Shown: positions 26,205 through 38,830 of the stretch, one piece after another
Numbering within the stretch: the first letter of the stretch is position 1
Layout: each line of letters opens with the position of its first letter
Origin: Aradus depressus
Taxonomy: Eukaryota > Arthropoda > Insecta > Hemiptera > Aradidae
Direction of reading: 5' to 3'
Length of the DNA: 64,000 nucleotides
NCBI GenBank assembly: GCA_963662175.1
Contig: OY759216.1
Coordinates: forward strand, 32,133,087-32,197,086
The notes under the pieces: generated by a model
Database searches by the model: none
What the model was told of the DNA's origin: nothing
The model's input: the letters and a program-made list of their open reading frames with translations, nothing else
Position numbers and translations under genes: made by a program

Positions 26205-27760
26205 GGATATAAAAAAAAAAAGAAGTAGATATCTGAAAGAGAAGAAGAAAGAAGTGTTTTAAATAGAGAAGGAGGAAAATGTCTTAAAGAGAAAGGGAGA
26301 AAGAATGAGGAAAGTATCTTAAAAGGAAAGAAGGAAGTGTATGAAAGAGAAAAGTGCTAAAAAGAGAAGTCATGAAGAAAAAAAAAAGAGAAGGGTAGTA
26401 GTGTGAAAGTGAAAGAAGAAAGTCTTATATATATAGAGAGAGAGATAGACAGAGAGTGTCTTAAACAGAAAAGTGAAGTGAATTTAAGAGTAAAAGAGAA
26501 TGAAAGATGAGAAAGAGAGAAGGGCCTTAAACAGAAAAGTGTCTTAAAGAAAGAAAGAGGAAAGTGTTTTGAAAAGAAAGAGAGAAAGGTCATATAGAAC
26601 GAAAGATAAAGAGAGAAGTGTCTTAAAGAGAAAAAGAGAAGGGTCTTTAAAAAAAGATGGAAGTGTCAAAGAGAAAGAGAGAAGTGTCTTATACCGCGAG
26701 AAAAACCTTATGGAGAGAAAGAAGTAAGCCTCTGAAAGAGAAACAGAGACGTGTCTTAAAGAGAGAAGGTTGTCGAAGAAAAAGATATGTGTCTTAAAGC
26801 GAAAATAATAAGGGTCTTAAAGAGCGAAAAAGAAAGAGGAAAGTTTTTAAGAGAAAGAGATGTGTCTTGAAAAGCGAAAGAGAAAGAAGGAAGACCCTTG
26901 AAAAGAGGTATCTTAAAAAGGTTTTAAAGAGAAAGTGAGAAGGGCAATAAAGAAAAAAGAGAAGGATACTGAGGAGAAAAGAGAAGTGTCTTAAAAAAGA
27001 AAGAAGGAGATGTTTTAAAAAGAAAGAGAGAAATGTCTAAAAAGCAATAGAGAAGAGGAAGTTTCTTAAAGAGAAAGATAAAAGTATCAGAAAGAAAGAA
27101 AAAGAGGATGTCAAAGAGAAAGAGGGAAGTGTCAAAGAATAGGAGAGGAGTGTCTTAAAAAGTGAAAGAGAAAGAAGGAAGTAAAGAGAATGACAGAAGG
27201 TTTTAATGAAAGTAATGTCTTAAAAAAAGCAAGAGTAAGAGTGAAATATCTTAAAGTGAAAAGAAAAGGATCTTAACAGGAGAAACTGAAAGAGGGAAGT
27301 GTTTTAAAGAGAAAAGGAGTAGGGTTTGAATATAAGAAAGAGAAATACTAAAGTGTCTCGAAGAGAAAGAGAGAAGTGTCTTGAAAATAGAAAAAGATAG
27401 AAGGAAGTCCCTTAAAGAGATAGACAGAAGGGCCTTAAAGAGAGTAAAGGGGAAACAAATAGAAAGAGTGAAGTACTTAGCTATAAGAGAAAAGTGAAGG
27501 GTCTTAACGAGAGATAGAGAAAGAGTGCCTTAAAGACAAAAAGAGAAGGATTTTGAAGAGAAATGAAGAAAGAAGGAAGTGTCAAGAAAACAGAGAGAAG
27601 TGTCTTGAAAAGCGAAGGAGAAAATAGAATGTCACTTAAAAAGAAAGGAAGACGTGTCTTATAAGAGAGAAAGAAAAAGAGGGAAGGCCAAGAGAAAAGA
27701 TATCGAAGAGCGGAAGAGAAAGGTCGCTTAAAGAATGAAGGCCGACTGATTCGTTCGGTG
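26205..27760 (+). repeat. Purine-rich degenerate minisatellite
   Basis: About 1.55 kb made of diverged short units built on GAAGTGTCTTAAAGAGAAAG and AGAGAGAAG. The + strand is almost only A, G and T, with C mainly inside GTCTTAAA. No protein signature on either strand; long open frames on the - strand are compositional. Confidence 0.85.
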
Positions 27761-27799
27761 TTTTTGTTGAACTAACCTTGAAACTGAAGCTGAGATGTG

Positions 27800-29150
27800 T
27801 AGTAGCGATGCACTGTTGCCACGTAGTTTGGTATATTAATAAGCTTAAAGAAGACAATCAATAACCAGTGCAGTAGCCGTCGATTTCCCATTGAAAGATA
27901 TGTTAATAATTTCATTAATCAATATAAAAACATGAAAGTTTGAAAGAACTATGAAAACGAAAATGTAAGTTGAGCAAATATTATTAGTAGCCATTATAAT
28001 TCCTAGTTCCGTTGTGGAAAAAAAGAGCTTTAAACCTAAAGAAAAGGAAAAGATTCAGAATTATACTCTTATTATAACTAAACAGTAACGAGTATTTTAT
28101 TTTTTATTTTCCTCTTTGTGCTCCAAATTAAAAAATCCCTCTCCCTTTAAATTTCCACAGATATTGGCCAACATCCATCACAATGCACAGGAGCCGCTCC
28201 CATTCGCTAACTTAGCTTAATCATGCTCTTTCTATATATGTATTTTAGATTTTCACTTACTTCTATCATGCAGGCAACAACAAAGAAATTATTATAAAAT
28301 CAGAAATAAGAAAATGTTTTAAGTATATAAAGATAAAAAAATACAACAATCTACTAAAAAGGCCACGAAATGAGGGAGTGAGGCGGTGGGAGAGAGTCCA
28401 ACTGTCCCAACTCCCTCAACTCCGTGGTCTCAAGAAAGCGGTAAGTAGTACTAAAGCATTCGACAATGATAGAAGAGAGGTAGAAGATGGGAGGAAGAAG
28501 AGGCCAGATGATAGAGACTGATAGATGTGACTAGATGCACACAGAGCCGGCTGCAAACAGACACGTATTAGGTATACCAACAGTACAGTACACTGCACTA
28601 CACAAGAGTGTACAACATGCCCACCAGTTTAATAACATGAGTGAAAAAAGAAATATCAAATTTATATACAAATGTGTGCAGCTCCCTACTAGATATGACT
28701 AGCTTCCAACATAGTGTGTTCCAGAAGTCCTGTGATAAGAAGTGAACGATTTTAGATCCATTCCTTTTCTTTTTTTTATACATTTTAACTGAAAAAAATA
28801 AAAATAAACACTATCACGGTTTTCTAAATATGTTTATTTGTTCACGTTTGTTTACGTTTCCCCAATTTGGTCATTTGCGAAACTTACACACTTTAGTATC
28901 CATAGAAATCTTAGTTATACAGTTTCTAAGTTTACTCCATTTAGTAATCATGTGGGGGTTCCTCAAATTTCGAGGTGCAAAGATATTCCTATAACTTGCC
29001 TCATTGTTTTGATCTAATTGTGGATCTAATAGATCCTTGCAATTATTTTTCGGGAGAGGGGAGGTGAGAGAATAACCTTGTAATATTTGTTTATATCCCG
29101 ATTTAAGCCTGATTAGAAACCCCTTAGTGCAGTTCCTTCAGTTCCCATCC
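27800..29150. other. Intergenic, mostly unassigned
   Basis: Low complexity. 28830-28925 (ACGTTTCCCCAATTTGGTCA) resembles one arm of the inverted-repeat element at 29159-29757. Nothing else recognised. Confidence 0.4.
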
Positions 29151-29158
29151 CACTAAAT

Positions 29159-29757
29159 AAGTTTGAGACCAGAAGAATTTGCAGTTGAAAAATATGGTTA
29201 TAATAACACATTATCCCAAATATGGTTATTTTTTCTTGTTTGTTCACGTTTCGCCCATTTTCAAAATTTACACAATCCATACTAATCATAAGTTATACAG
29301 TTCTTAAGCTATGTCAGAAATTCAATATGTTATATTTTTGTCTTTTTAAAAATAAAACTTGTTTTTTTTTGTTCCACGTTCTACTGGCTTGGCCATGTAA
29401 GGGTGCCTCAACAAATTTTATAACGTCTAATGTTCCCATTTATTTGAATTCAAATTAATCAACAACTTTTTAAGTTTCACACAACTCATTAACTAAGAAA
29501 AAAATAGAGAATGGTCACAAGGTTGATACAAAGAAAGCCAATAGATCATGTTTTATTTAAAAAAGAAAAATATATATTTGATTTTTGACGTGGTTTAAAA
29601 ATTTTATAATTTTGGATATTGCATTGTGTAAGTTTTGGAAATGCCCTAATGGGTGAAACGTGATCTAACAAAAAATAAACATAAGACGAGAAGGCCCTGA
29701 TAGTGTATTATTTTAACCATATTTTTATCTGAACTTGTAATACCTGGTCTCTAACTA
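29159..29757. mobile_element. Long inverted-repeat (foldback) element, about 600 bp
   Basis: The left outer arm AGTTTGAGACCAG and AAAAATATGGTTATAATA pairs with the right outer arm TATTTTAACCATATTTTTA and CTGGTCTCTAACT. Inner blocks also pair: CACGTTTCGCCCATT with AATGGGTGAAACGTG, and ATTTACACAAT with ATTGTGTAAGT. No coding sequence. Confidence 0.7.
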
Positions 29758-29759
29758 GG

Positions 29760-31617
29760 ATATTTTTCTTATTTTAAAGTCTCATTTTAAGCTACACAAT
29801 ATACAATCAACTGCGCTAAGGGATTCCAAAAAGAAAAAGGAAGGTTCCTGCACATATCGTTCTGACTTCTGAAACACACTTATGAACATATTAGATTGCG
29901 GATGTAATAATAATATGTGATATGCTTAACAAGTTTTACCACTTGTTACCATATAACAGCATAGCTTCGCGGCCCGAAGAACCTTATAGAGTGTAGTGTT
30001 AAAGGATATCACAAAAAGTTAAAAAATAATTTTTGGTGTGACCAGCAATTGTAGTTAAATTTTAATTTTCCATTCAATTGCTCTAAATATCTACACTGCA
30101 CATTATTATATTTGAAACAAAATAATGTGGGGGGGAGGGGGGTGCATGCTATTACGTGTTCACTACATTTATTGACCTGTAAAATTAATTAACATCATCA
30201 TGCACATGTTCTCCAGGAGCCGAAGAATTGTAAATGTCTCATTCTTCCAGTTACTAATTCATCAAAGTACACGATATGGTTATTATTCATATGATTAATG
30301 TTCAGATGTTTATAGTTCTATTGTTCCTGACGGGGATTTATATTATACAAACCGAAATAGTATGTGCTAAGCAATAACCAGCCCCCCATTACAGAAGGCG
30401 TTTGCTTAGGGGTAAGGCGCTACTATTCTGAAGGGCATATCTCGACTTCTAACTAATGTAAAGAATGTTTTATAGCTGAGATTAAAGAAAAACACTTTAT
30501 ATAATCTATTTCTGACTGGCGATAAACAAAAATGAGAGAGTAACGTGAAATTATGATTTTTTCCAACTTTTACCAGCCCATTACTCTCTTGTCAGGTGAT
30601 CCGATCAATTGGAAAATTTCATCGAAATCCGTTTCGTAGTTCCGGATATTGAGTGGTTACAATTTTTAGGGTTACTAACATTCAGACGAATGAACAGACC
30701 GACAAAATCAAGATTTTCTCATTTATATATTCCAGACATCAAATTATACCTTAATAAGTCACAAAATCTACATATAAATAAATCGAGACCGAAATTATTG
30801 ACGATTTTAACCTGAAGAACGATAAAGTAATCAGAAAAATAAAACTTCTTGAATCAATGAACTTAAACGGGAAAGACATGGGTTGTTAAAATAATGATAT
30901 TTATAAACACAAATGAAAGAAAGAATTTAAAAATAATAAATTAAAATAGCGTTACACCAGAACAAAAATAGGGAAATGAAAGATGATAACATTTATGTAC
31001 AAATTAGGCTACTGACGGGATGGTTTTGAGTGTTCCATTCGTGATTCAACAACCAAGCATCAATACTGTTAAACCATTCTACTTCCAGCTTAAATGTAGA
31101 AAATCAGCATCACTACATAGTCGGACAATATCTCTATGCTAAAATTTACATAAACAAATAAGAATAGAATATATCCAATTACATTACATATATTAAAAGT
31201 ACCAATTACTGAGATAAAATATAAAAAACACAACTATAATAAGGATATTTCTTGCTGAAATGACAGTTCGATGTATGCTGGTCTCTTTTATCCAGAATGT
31301 TTTTGTCGCATCAGACTATTGTCTGATAATTTAGGTATTGCAACCGTGAGCTCACAGTGTTAATAGAAAAATATAGGCCATTGGAAGTAAAACTTGAATA
31401 GTCAAAAAAATATAAGAGAAAACAAGAGTAAAAGGGAGATTCCATCAAATATCGGACTGTTATTTCAATAATGAAATTACGAACATATTCACGTCACACT
31501 GGTTCCTCATGAGGTCAGTTAGTACTAATCTGTGTTTCGGATCATGGTGAATATTTGAAAAATCAAAATAAACTTATACCAAGGGATCTGACTACAACAG
31601 GGATATAAAAAAATATA
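29760..31617. other. Intergenic, one possible LINE tail
   Basis: 30570-30700 has GGAAAATTTCATCGAAATCC followed by GTAGTTCCGGATATTGAG, similar in form to RTE-type 3' tails. The remainder is AT-rich and unassigned. Confidence 0.4.
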
Positions 31618-33780
31618 CAGTCAGTAACAAAAATGTTCGGACGGTTTGATTTTTCAATAAAAAATTATAATAATTAAATGCAAAAGTAATAAAAAATAAT
31701 TTAAAAAAATAATTAAAGCCATTTTTCAATCAAGAATAAGAATTCAAAAGTGGGTTAGGATAAAGGAAAACAGCTTTGATTAGAACAAATAAATATTTTA
31801 ATTTAATAAATTTTATAACAAGTAATGTAGGTAACAAAAATTTTCGGACAAAAATGTAAACAACTATAAATAAATTCAATGTTTTTTTTACGATTTCACA
31901 AATTCAAAAACCATAATGTTAATTAATATTTGGTTGGGTACCCTTCTTGTGTAATAACATCTTTCATTCGATTCGGCATTGATGAAACTAATTTTTTGGT
32001 GAAATTTGGAGATATTTTACCCCACTCTTCTAATAACTTTTGTTTCAATTCGTTTTTTGAAGCAATGGGTGTTAATCGAATTTTCCTGTCGAGCTCACCC
32101 CATACGTGTTCAATTGGGTTGAGATCGGGCGATTGGGGGGGGTTTCATAACTTTAAGGGCAGTTATACAAAAGCCAAGTACGTACCAATTCACAGGTGTG
32201 TTTCGGATCGTTGTCTTGGTAAAAATGAAAAGTCCGTAAAATCCCAAGTTTTTCAGCACTCTTTTTCAAATTGCTCCTTAGTAATTCGGCATAAACTTTT
32301 CCAGTCATGGTGGTTTCAATGAAAACCAGTTCACCAATTCCACTAGACGCCATACACCCCCACACCATCACTGAGCCACCCCCCATGTTTTACTATTGGT
32401 TTTAAATTTTTTGGATTCAGCTCCTCATTACGCCTTCTCCAAATTTTGTCGCGACTGTCGGGACTAAATATATTAAACTTACATTCAAAAGTATTTGCTT
32501 GCAATAGAACAAACCGCAATAATAAAATATTCTTGTATCTTGTAACTCTTCACAACATAAAAAGAAATCTCAGGTCATGTAATGTCAGAAAACTAGATTT
32601 TTGTGATATGACGTTGGAAGAGAGCGACAGCAGCGCTGACCCTCGGCAGAAACCGTCCCTTCCCCCTACTCTATCCCCTCCACCTTCCCTCTAAAGAAAC
32701 TAAGTACCCAATTTTTCTAATTTAAACGTTTTTTCTCCGATATTTCGACAAATAAATGTTTCCAGATCATGTCCGTTTACTTCCATGTAATATATGTATA
32801 CATATACTATTACTTTACTTTTAATTTTGTAATCGTGTGAACATCAGAGATCAATTGCATGCGTGTGTTTATGTGAGAGCTCAAACGCTTTGACCTGACA
32901 TCGTACAGGCTCATGACCATCGCTTAACATCCCATCCGAAGGACGGAGTGCTTAAGTTTATTTTACCTCGCAGATGAATGACATTACTCCAAAAAATTTC
33001 TGAAGATTCTGGAACTCTTTTGCGAAGCTCAATCTTTTTTTTATATTTTTTTCACTCACAAACGGTTTTTGGTACTCTCCCATTATATCCTGCTTCTTTT
33101 AGAATTCTTCGAACATTTTGTGGGTGAACTTTCTTTCCCGTTTCTCTGTATACCTCGGCGACGATCTGAGGTGCACTCCTCGAGGGCTTGTTTTTAATTT
33201 TCCGGACAACGCTACACCTTTCTCGGTCGTTTAATACTCTTGGACGGCCAGAGGAAGATTTCAAATCTATCCGATCCTCGTGCTTATACCTTCGAATTAC
33301 ATCGGCTACGGTGCTTTTACTCCGGCCTACCATACCACCGATTTTGCGGACACTTAATCCTTTTTCATAATTAAAAATTATTATCTGTTGAACTTCAAAA
33401 GATGTTCGACCCATCTTGACAGCAGGAAATACAAATAACTACTGAATGCAGTAATAGAAGGATATAAACACATTTTATTTGTTCGGTATTAGCGGTTGGT
33501 TGAGAAGGGATTAAAGATCATGATCAGAGTCGCATTTGTTTACAAAACAAACAACAGGTGTCCAGAAAATTTTGTTACGTGAATTTCTTGTCTTCAATTA
33601 TTAATGCAAAATTTCCTATTAGCTGTAAATGTTTAATTAATTGTTTTACGGCGTTTTGAAATGATTGATGATCTCGAAATTTAAAACTTTGCTTGAATTA
33701 AATATTTTGCCATATAACTATGTGTAACTGCAAAAGAAAAACAAAATTATAAATTGTCCGAAAATTTTTGTTACTGATTG
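31618..33780 (-). mobile_element. Tc1-like (DD34E) transposon relic with an inserted segment
   Basis: Terminal inverted repeats are nearly identical: CAGTCAGTAACAAAAATGTT at 31618, and the reverse complement CAATCAGTAACAAAAATTTT at 33780, each flanked by TA. The minus-strand transposase begins MGRTSFEVQQIIIFNYEKGL (33414), with the helix-turn-helix region VRKIGGMVGRSKSTVADVIR. It continues to FAKEFQNLQKFFG, then breaks at the first catalytic Asp (expected SDESKF), where about 486 bases (32481-32966) are inserted. It resumes at KFNIFSPDSRDKIWRRRNEE and keeps QDNDPKHT and SPDLNPIEHVW with catalytic positions two and three. It ends EGYPTKY with TAA at 31923-31925. Two further frameshifts are visible near 32380 and 32140-32165. 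Confidence 0.93.
32481..32966. other. Insertion inside the Tc1-like relic, partly SINE-derived
   Basis: About 486 bases with no counterpart in Tc1 transposases, starting after AATATATTAAACTT and ending at CTCGCAGATG. Its last part (32895-32957) carries ACCATCGCTTAACATCCCAT and CCGAAGGACGGAGTGCTTAA, the central domain of the SINEs at 12.9 and 23.4 kb. Confidence 0.7.
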
Positions 33781-33782
33781 TA

Positions 33783-34660
33783 TGTGTGCTAGTACAAAAA
33801 AATATATGTGTGGTAGTACACAGAATTCGCACATTCGAAGTGAACTTTTTTTTTGTTTGCTAGCATTATGACCTAAATTTACTAGGGCTATTTTTAGTTT
33901 TGAGCTTCGACTATATCTTGGGGTCCAATTCGTTTTCACGGTACATTTTACGACAGATATTCAAACTATTTCGAAATTGAGAAGCAACATCTCGATTAGG
34001 GGTTGTCAAGCTTTATGGGTTCGAATCCCATCCGGGAGGGAGTTTTATTTGGTAGATACAATTCTCTGCCGGGGCTTTGGATGTTGTAAATAATTAAATA
34101 ACACTGTCAGAGACATGGCTAATATGCATCGCACATAAGGCCAACAAAAAAAAAAAGTAATGTTTTTTAAATGTCATAGGTATTGCTTTTCATATTGTCT
34201 TTTTATTTTTTTTAAAGCATGCATTCAATGTAATTTATTCCGAAATTAAGTCCAGTTAATTTACATACATATTGATGAATACAATACTATTTCTACTTTT
34301 ACTGTTATAAATTGTTGTAATTAATTTAAATTACAGATGAAGCGAACAGCGCATGTTAACAATATGTAATATATTGTAAGTTATTTTACTGTAAAAGGTA
34401 ATTTTGAATAGCCTTTTATCCATGATTGTAATAGCCCCCTGATTTCAAAACAAGAAAATGCTGGGACTCAAATCAAAGTAACGGTATTAAACCAATAACC
34501 TAGAGATATTTTACCATTACCAATTAAGTGTACAAATCGATTATTTAAGTGTCTTTATTTCTTCTTGGAAATATTCCTTACTTCAAACCGTTTTGAAAAT
34601 AAAATAAGAAATAAAAGAGGAAAAGGAATTTTCAACGATTTCAATTTCCATAATTATTTT
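33783..34660. other. Intergenic, one tRNA-promoter-like string
   Basis: 34018-34045 reads GGGTTCGAATCCCATCCGGG, a good B-box, but no tRNA cloverleaf fits around it; it is probably another SINE fragment. The rest is AT-rich. Confidence 0.4.
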
Positions 34661-34663
34661 TTT

Positions 34664-36160
34664 TACCCTAAATCTAAAAGGCCTCAAAATGGCGACGGCC
34701 ACTATAGCTTGCGGCTTCATGGCAGTGGCATAATGTCAGCCTCGCTATGTCAAACCACACTTTGACAGGGTTCAAAACACATGTAAGTCTCATCGCATTG
34801 CTTTATTCCTTATTTAAATTGTTTGATTTTTAATAAATTGAATTAATTTTTGAACTAGTAAGCTTAAAATTGATCGGAAAACATATTGTTTGAGTCTATC
34901 TTTTATAAGTATTATTATGTTTTTTAAATTTATAATCGTTACTATGCGTGCCTCTATTATTGATTGATAGAATACATGAATGCTTCAGAATTACCCAATT
35001 AAACTGGCGATTTATTACATTTTGTTGAAAATAATAGCCTCGCTATGTCAAACCACGCTTTGACAGGATCCAAAACACGTAAGTCTCATCGCATTGATTT
35101 ATTCCTTATTTAAACTGTTTAGTTTTTATAAATTGAATTATTTTTTGACGTTTACTAGTAAGCTTAAAATTGAGTTTAAAACACGTTGTTTGGATCTGCC
35201 TATTAGAAGTTTAAGTGTGTTTTTTTATTTATAATTACTATGCGTGCCCTATTGTTCATTATTAGAATAGAAAAATGCTTCTGAATTACCCAATCTAAAA
35301 ATAAACGATTTTTTACATTGTGTTGAAAATATTCCCGCATCGAATGAAAAGCCTCATGTCTATTAAACGTTAGCATTTATTTTTGGATCATCTTTGGCTA
35401 TAAATTAATTATTTTCAAAGAACATTTTTTTAACAAATTAATCGGAAAAATTAATTTAAACTATTTTCAATTAATTAGCTCGATAAAAATTACTTTAATA
35501 TTAAATATTTTGGTCATGAATGTGGAATGGCGGCTTGAAAACAATCGTCGTTATGTCAGATGTCAAATCTGTCATGATTTCGAACATGGTCTACGTAATT
35601 TCTTATTTTTAATGTCAACTTATTAATGAATTAAAAAAATTAAATAATGGTTGAAATGGTATTGTTAATCTTTCAATTAATTTTTTTGAAGTTCAATTCA
35701 AAGGGCCTTAAAATGGCGACGGCCACTATAGCTTGCATGGTGCCTCATGATGCCATGATGGCAGTGGCATAATGTCAGCCTCGCTGTGTCAAACCACCTT
35801 GACAGAGTTCAAACATGTAAATCTCATTGCATTTATTTACTTCTTATTAAACTTACGTTTTTAATAAATTGAATTAATTTTTGACATTTACTAGTGAGCT
35901 TAAAATTGAGTAGAAAACTCGTTTGAATCTGTCTGTTTTAAAGTATTAGTGTTTTTTAAAATTTTTGCGATGCGTGCCCCTATTGTTGATTAATATAATA
36001 GATAAATGCGGCTGAATTACTCAATCTAAAAATAGTTTTTTTTTTACATTTATTTTTATCGTCTAATTATAAATTAATTGTTTCTAGTAGCACTGACCAA
36101 ATATCAAATGGCTATAAATATATTATATATTTAAAAAAATAGTTCGGAGGAAGAAGTTTC
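34664..36160. repeat. Three-copy diverged repeat
   Basis: Units begin at about 34675, 35035 and 35700. Shared strings are AAAATGGCGACGGCCACTAT (first and third), GTCAGCCTCGCTATGTCAAA (first; close matches in the others), AAGTCTCATCGCATTG, ACTAGTAAGCTTAAAATTGA and TACTATGCGTGCC. The middle copy lacks the first 50 or so bases. No terminal repeats or coding domain identified. Confidence 0.8.
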
Positions 36161-36785
36161 ACTCTATCCTTTTTTTGACAGTATGACTCATTTCGAGAAT
36201 TTCGTCTCATATCCATTGCAATCATTTGTACTTAACCTTTCTTATATTTTCTCATCTATATAGCAACGACGTTTATTTCTTATTGTCTTGTCCGGTTGTA
36301 AAATATATATGTAGTGTGAGCTTTCAGATTATATTGTTTGTTACTCGGCATTCAAGGTTGCCCAGTTCCGGCTAGTACAAATAATAAAATCATTCAGGGT
36401 CAGACTATGTTTTTATTTTACAACTTGTGAAAAAAATGATTTTATATGTTGTATTCTTACAATTTTTTTTTAGCTGTGTATCAATACAAAATCCTACCGA
36501 GCTGTAGTACCGAGGATGTAGATTAAAATTTTCCAAAACTCAGTCTACAGGTGGATATCGACCATCATTTTCAAAGGTAAATTTACTCAATGTAACTCCA
36601 AAAATGTGCTCAAAATCCCAAATATATAAATACAAATTTTATTCAATTTTGTTTTCATATAATTTACGATTTGGGAGATATTTGCTTTGACAACTTTAGG
36701 GGCTTCATTGAACCCCGAAAAAGCGGTTTCGTAGTTTTTGATTACCTACTTTTAAACCAGTACAAATGGGATAAGTTATTTCTTA

Positions 36786-37355
36786 GTGGGGTTTCACACC
36801 AAAGCCGGGCCGGGCGGAAAACGCTTGAGCGCTAGATACGCAGGGTTTAGATGGGAGTATTCAAACCAAGGCCGGGCCGCGCCGGACGATGCCGGGCCGA
36901 GCCGAGCGGTTTTGAGCAGTACTACCTCCCGCCAATTCGAGCGTTTTCTGCCAAGCCTTTTTTTCCGTCATTCAGTCTAGTTCGGTGTTTCAGCCCAGTG
37001 AGTTACATCATATTGCGAAATATATTGTTTTTTTATTGTTTGAAGTGGTTTTTGTTTTTTAAATTTTTTAACATTATAATGAGTGTTGACATAGAAATAT
37101 TAATTAGTTCGAATCAAGAAAGAATCGCCTTCTTTCTGCCACACATTCATCATCAAGTGATGAACTATCCAATAACATCATCATCATCAAAGTTGATGAC
37201 ATTATTTTGCACCACGTTTCAACTGAGACTGAATAGGAAAGAAGCACCTCTCACTACAAATCGGCTTCGGTGCGAACGCAGGCAGATTCCGCTCGGCTCG
37301 GCTTCGCATCGCATCGCCCGGCCCGGCACGGCTCGGCTTTGGTGTGTAAGGGCCC
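36786..37355. mobile_element. Non-autonomous PIF/Harbinger-like element, 570 bp
   Basis: The ends are inverted and GC-rich: GGGGTTTCACACCAAAGCCG on the left and the reverse complement of GGGCCCTTACACACCAAAGC on the right. They continue into related GCCGGGCC-type strings. TTA flanks both sides (36783-36785, 37356-37358), fitting the TWA target duplication of Harbinger elements. The inside holds a short frame (MSVDIEILISSNQERIAFFL) of unknown kind; no DDE motif is visible. Confidence 0.75.
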
Positions 37356-37561
37356 TTAGAAACTGAGCCTTAGATCTAATGTTTGGGTTGTTTTCTGTAT
37401 TGAATGTGTTCACCATGGATATCCTAACATCCATCAGACCAGTCGGACTTGATGTAAGATAAAATCCTAATTTGTGTGAACTTAGTTTTCTGTTTTTACT
37501 AAACATTTATTGGATTTTATCCCTACGCTGCTATATATTCACAATTATCTTTTATTTATAA

Positions 37562-37785
37562 TGTTGAGGGAAGTCGGGTGAATAAAAAATTCAGTATTTG
37601 GCCAACGTTTCGGAAACTATTTATCTCCTTCAAGGCCTTATAATGACTAGAGTGGATATGTGTGGTAAAAGTGGACCAACACCACTCAAGTATATTATAA
37701 TGCCCTGAAGAAGTAAATAAATAGTTTCCGAAACGTTGGCCAAATACTGAGTTTTTTTATTTACATCACTCTTGACTTCCCTCAG
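37562..37785. mobile_element. Palindromic element with hammerhead-like arms, about 224 bp
   Basis: The left arm TTCAGTATTTGGCCAACGTT and CGGAAACTATTTATCTCC is inverted against the right arm AAATAAATAGTTTCCGAAAC and GTTGGCCAAATACTGAG. Outer parts GAGGGAAGTC and GACTTCCCTC also pair. The right arm has CTGAAGA (37705-37711) and GAAA (37730-37733). Confidence 0.8.
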
Positions 37786-38309
37786 TTTTTATTTGTTTCT
37801 AATTCTGAAATACTCACTAAATATATTTCAATTATTCATCTTCTTCTTTTCTTCAGTCTTCAAAAATAGGTTTTTTCCCCCTTAAAGAAAACTATAAGGA
37901 GCTGGTAAGGAAAATGAAGGTTAAGAGAGTGGTATGTGGGAGGGAAAAGGGACAAAGGATTCACTGCTCACCATCCTACCGGTCTTTTAGTGATAGCTGT
38001 TAGTAACAAGTAGGAAATCAGTGAAGTAGCAGTAGCAGCTCCCCATAAAGAAATAATATGTTACATTTAACAAAATAATAATATGTTATTGTTCTTTTAA
38101 ACAAGAAAAATAATTGTATTAAATAATTTATCTATACACTTAGTTTAAACAAATATTTATAGAAATGTGTCAGACAGAAAGAATAATTAAGAAGTGGTAC
38201 ATAAAAAAAAAATTATATTTTTGTTAAAAATGAGTGAGCTTTTTGATATCCAATAAATTTTGATAGATTTGCTTATGGCATATTTTATTTTTAGCCATTA
38301 TACGATTTT

Positions 38310-38830
38310 CGGACAATAATGTCGAAGAAAGAAGCAATGAAGCAAGAATATTCATATTTCAATCATACAAATAGTTTTTATGGTATTATTATTATTATTA
38401 TTCTTTTTATATAGCCAATTATCAATTTAAATTTTTCTGTTTTATATTTTTCAAAAAATGAAAATTATGCTGAAAAAAGAAGTAAGAAAAAAATTACGAA
38501 GAAAGAAATTTTTTTTTAAAAGTAAAGATTGCAGTTAGAAATTTTGAAGACAGAAGAAAGAATTTATAACTATAGTATAAAATGTAACAGGTAAATTTTT
38601 TTTATTGTAATAGAAGAAAGAAATTAGGAAGAAAGAAGTTTAGGCTAGTAACAAGAATGAGTTTATAATAACCATAATTGGTACACGTCATGAAGTAAGA
38701 AAATTTAAATAGAAGAAGGAAGTATGAAAAAGTGGCGAAGAAGAAATTATACAATTTTTATATATGTAGATTAGATTATACATTTTGAAGAAAGAAAAAT
38801 GAATAATTAATGAAGAGTGAAATATGCAAA
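38310..38830 (+). repeat. Purine-rich degenerate repeat
   Basis: GAAGAAAGAA and variants recur every 30-60 bases in an AT-rich background. It has the same strand bias as the blocks at 26.2 and 41.3 kb. Confidence 0.6.

Noticed and set aside
34018..34045. Possible tRNA gene from GGGTTCGAATCCC
   Set aside because: A B-box-like string is present, but I could not fit acceptor, D and anticodon arms; more likely a SINE piece.
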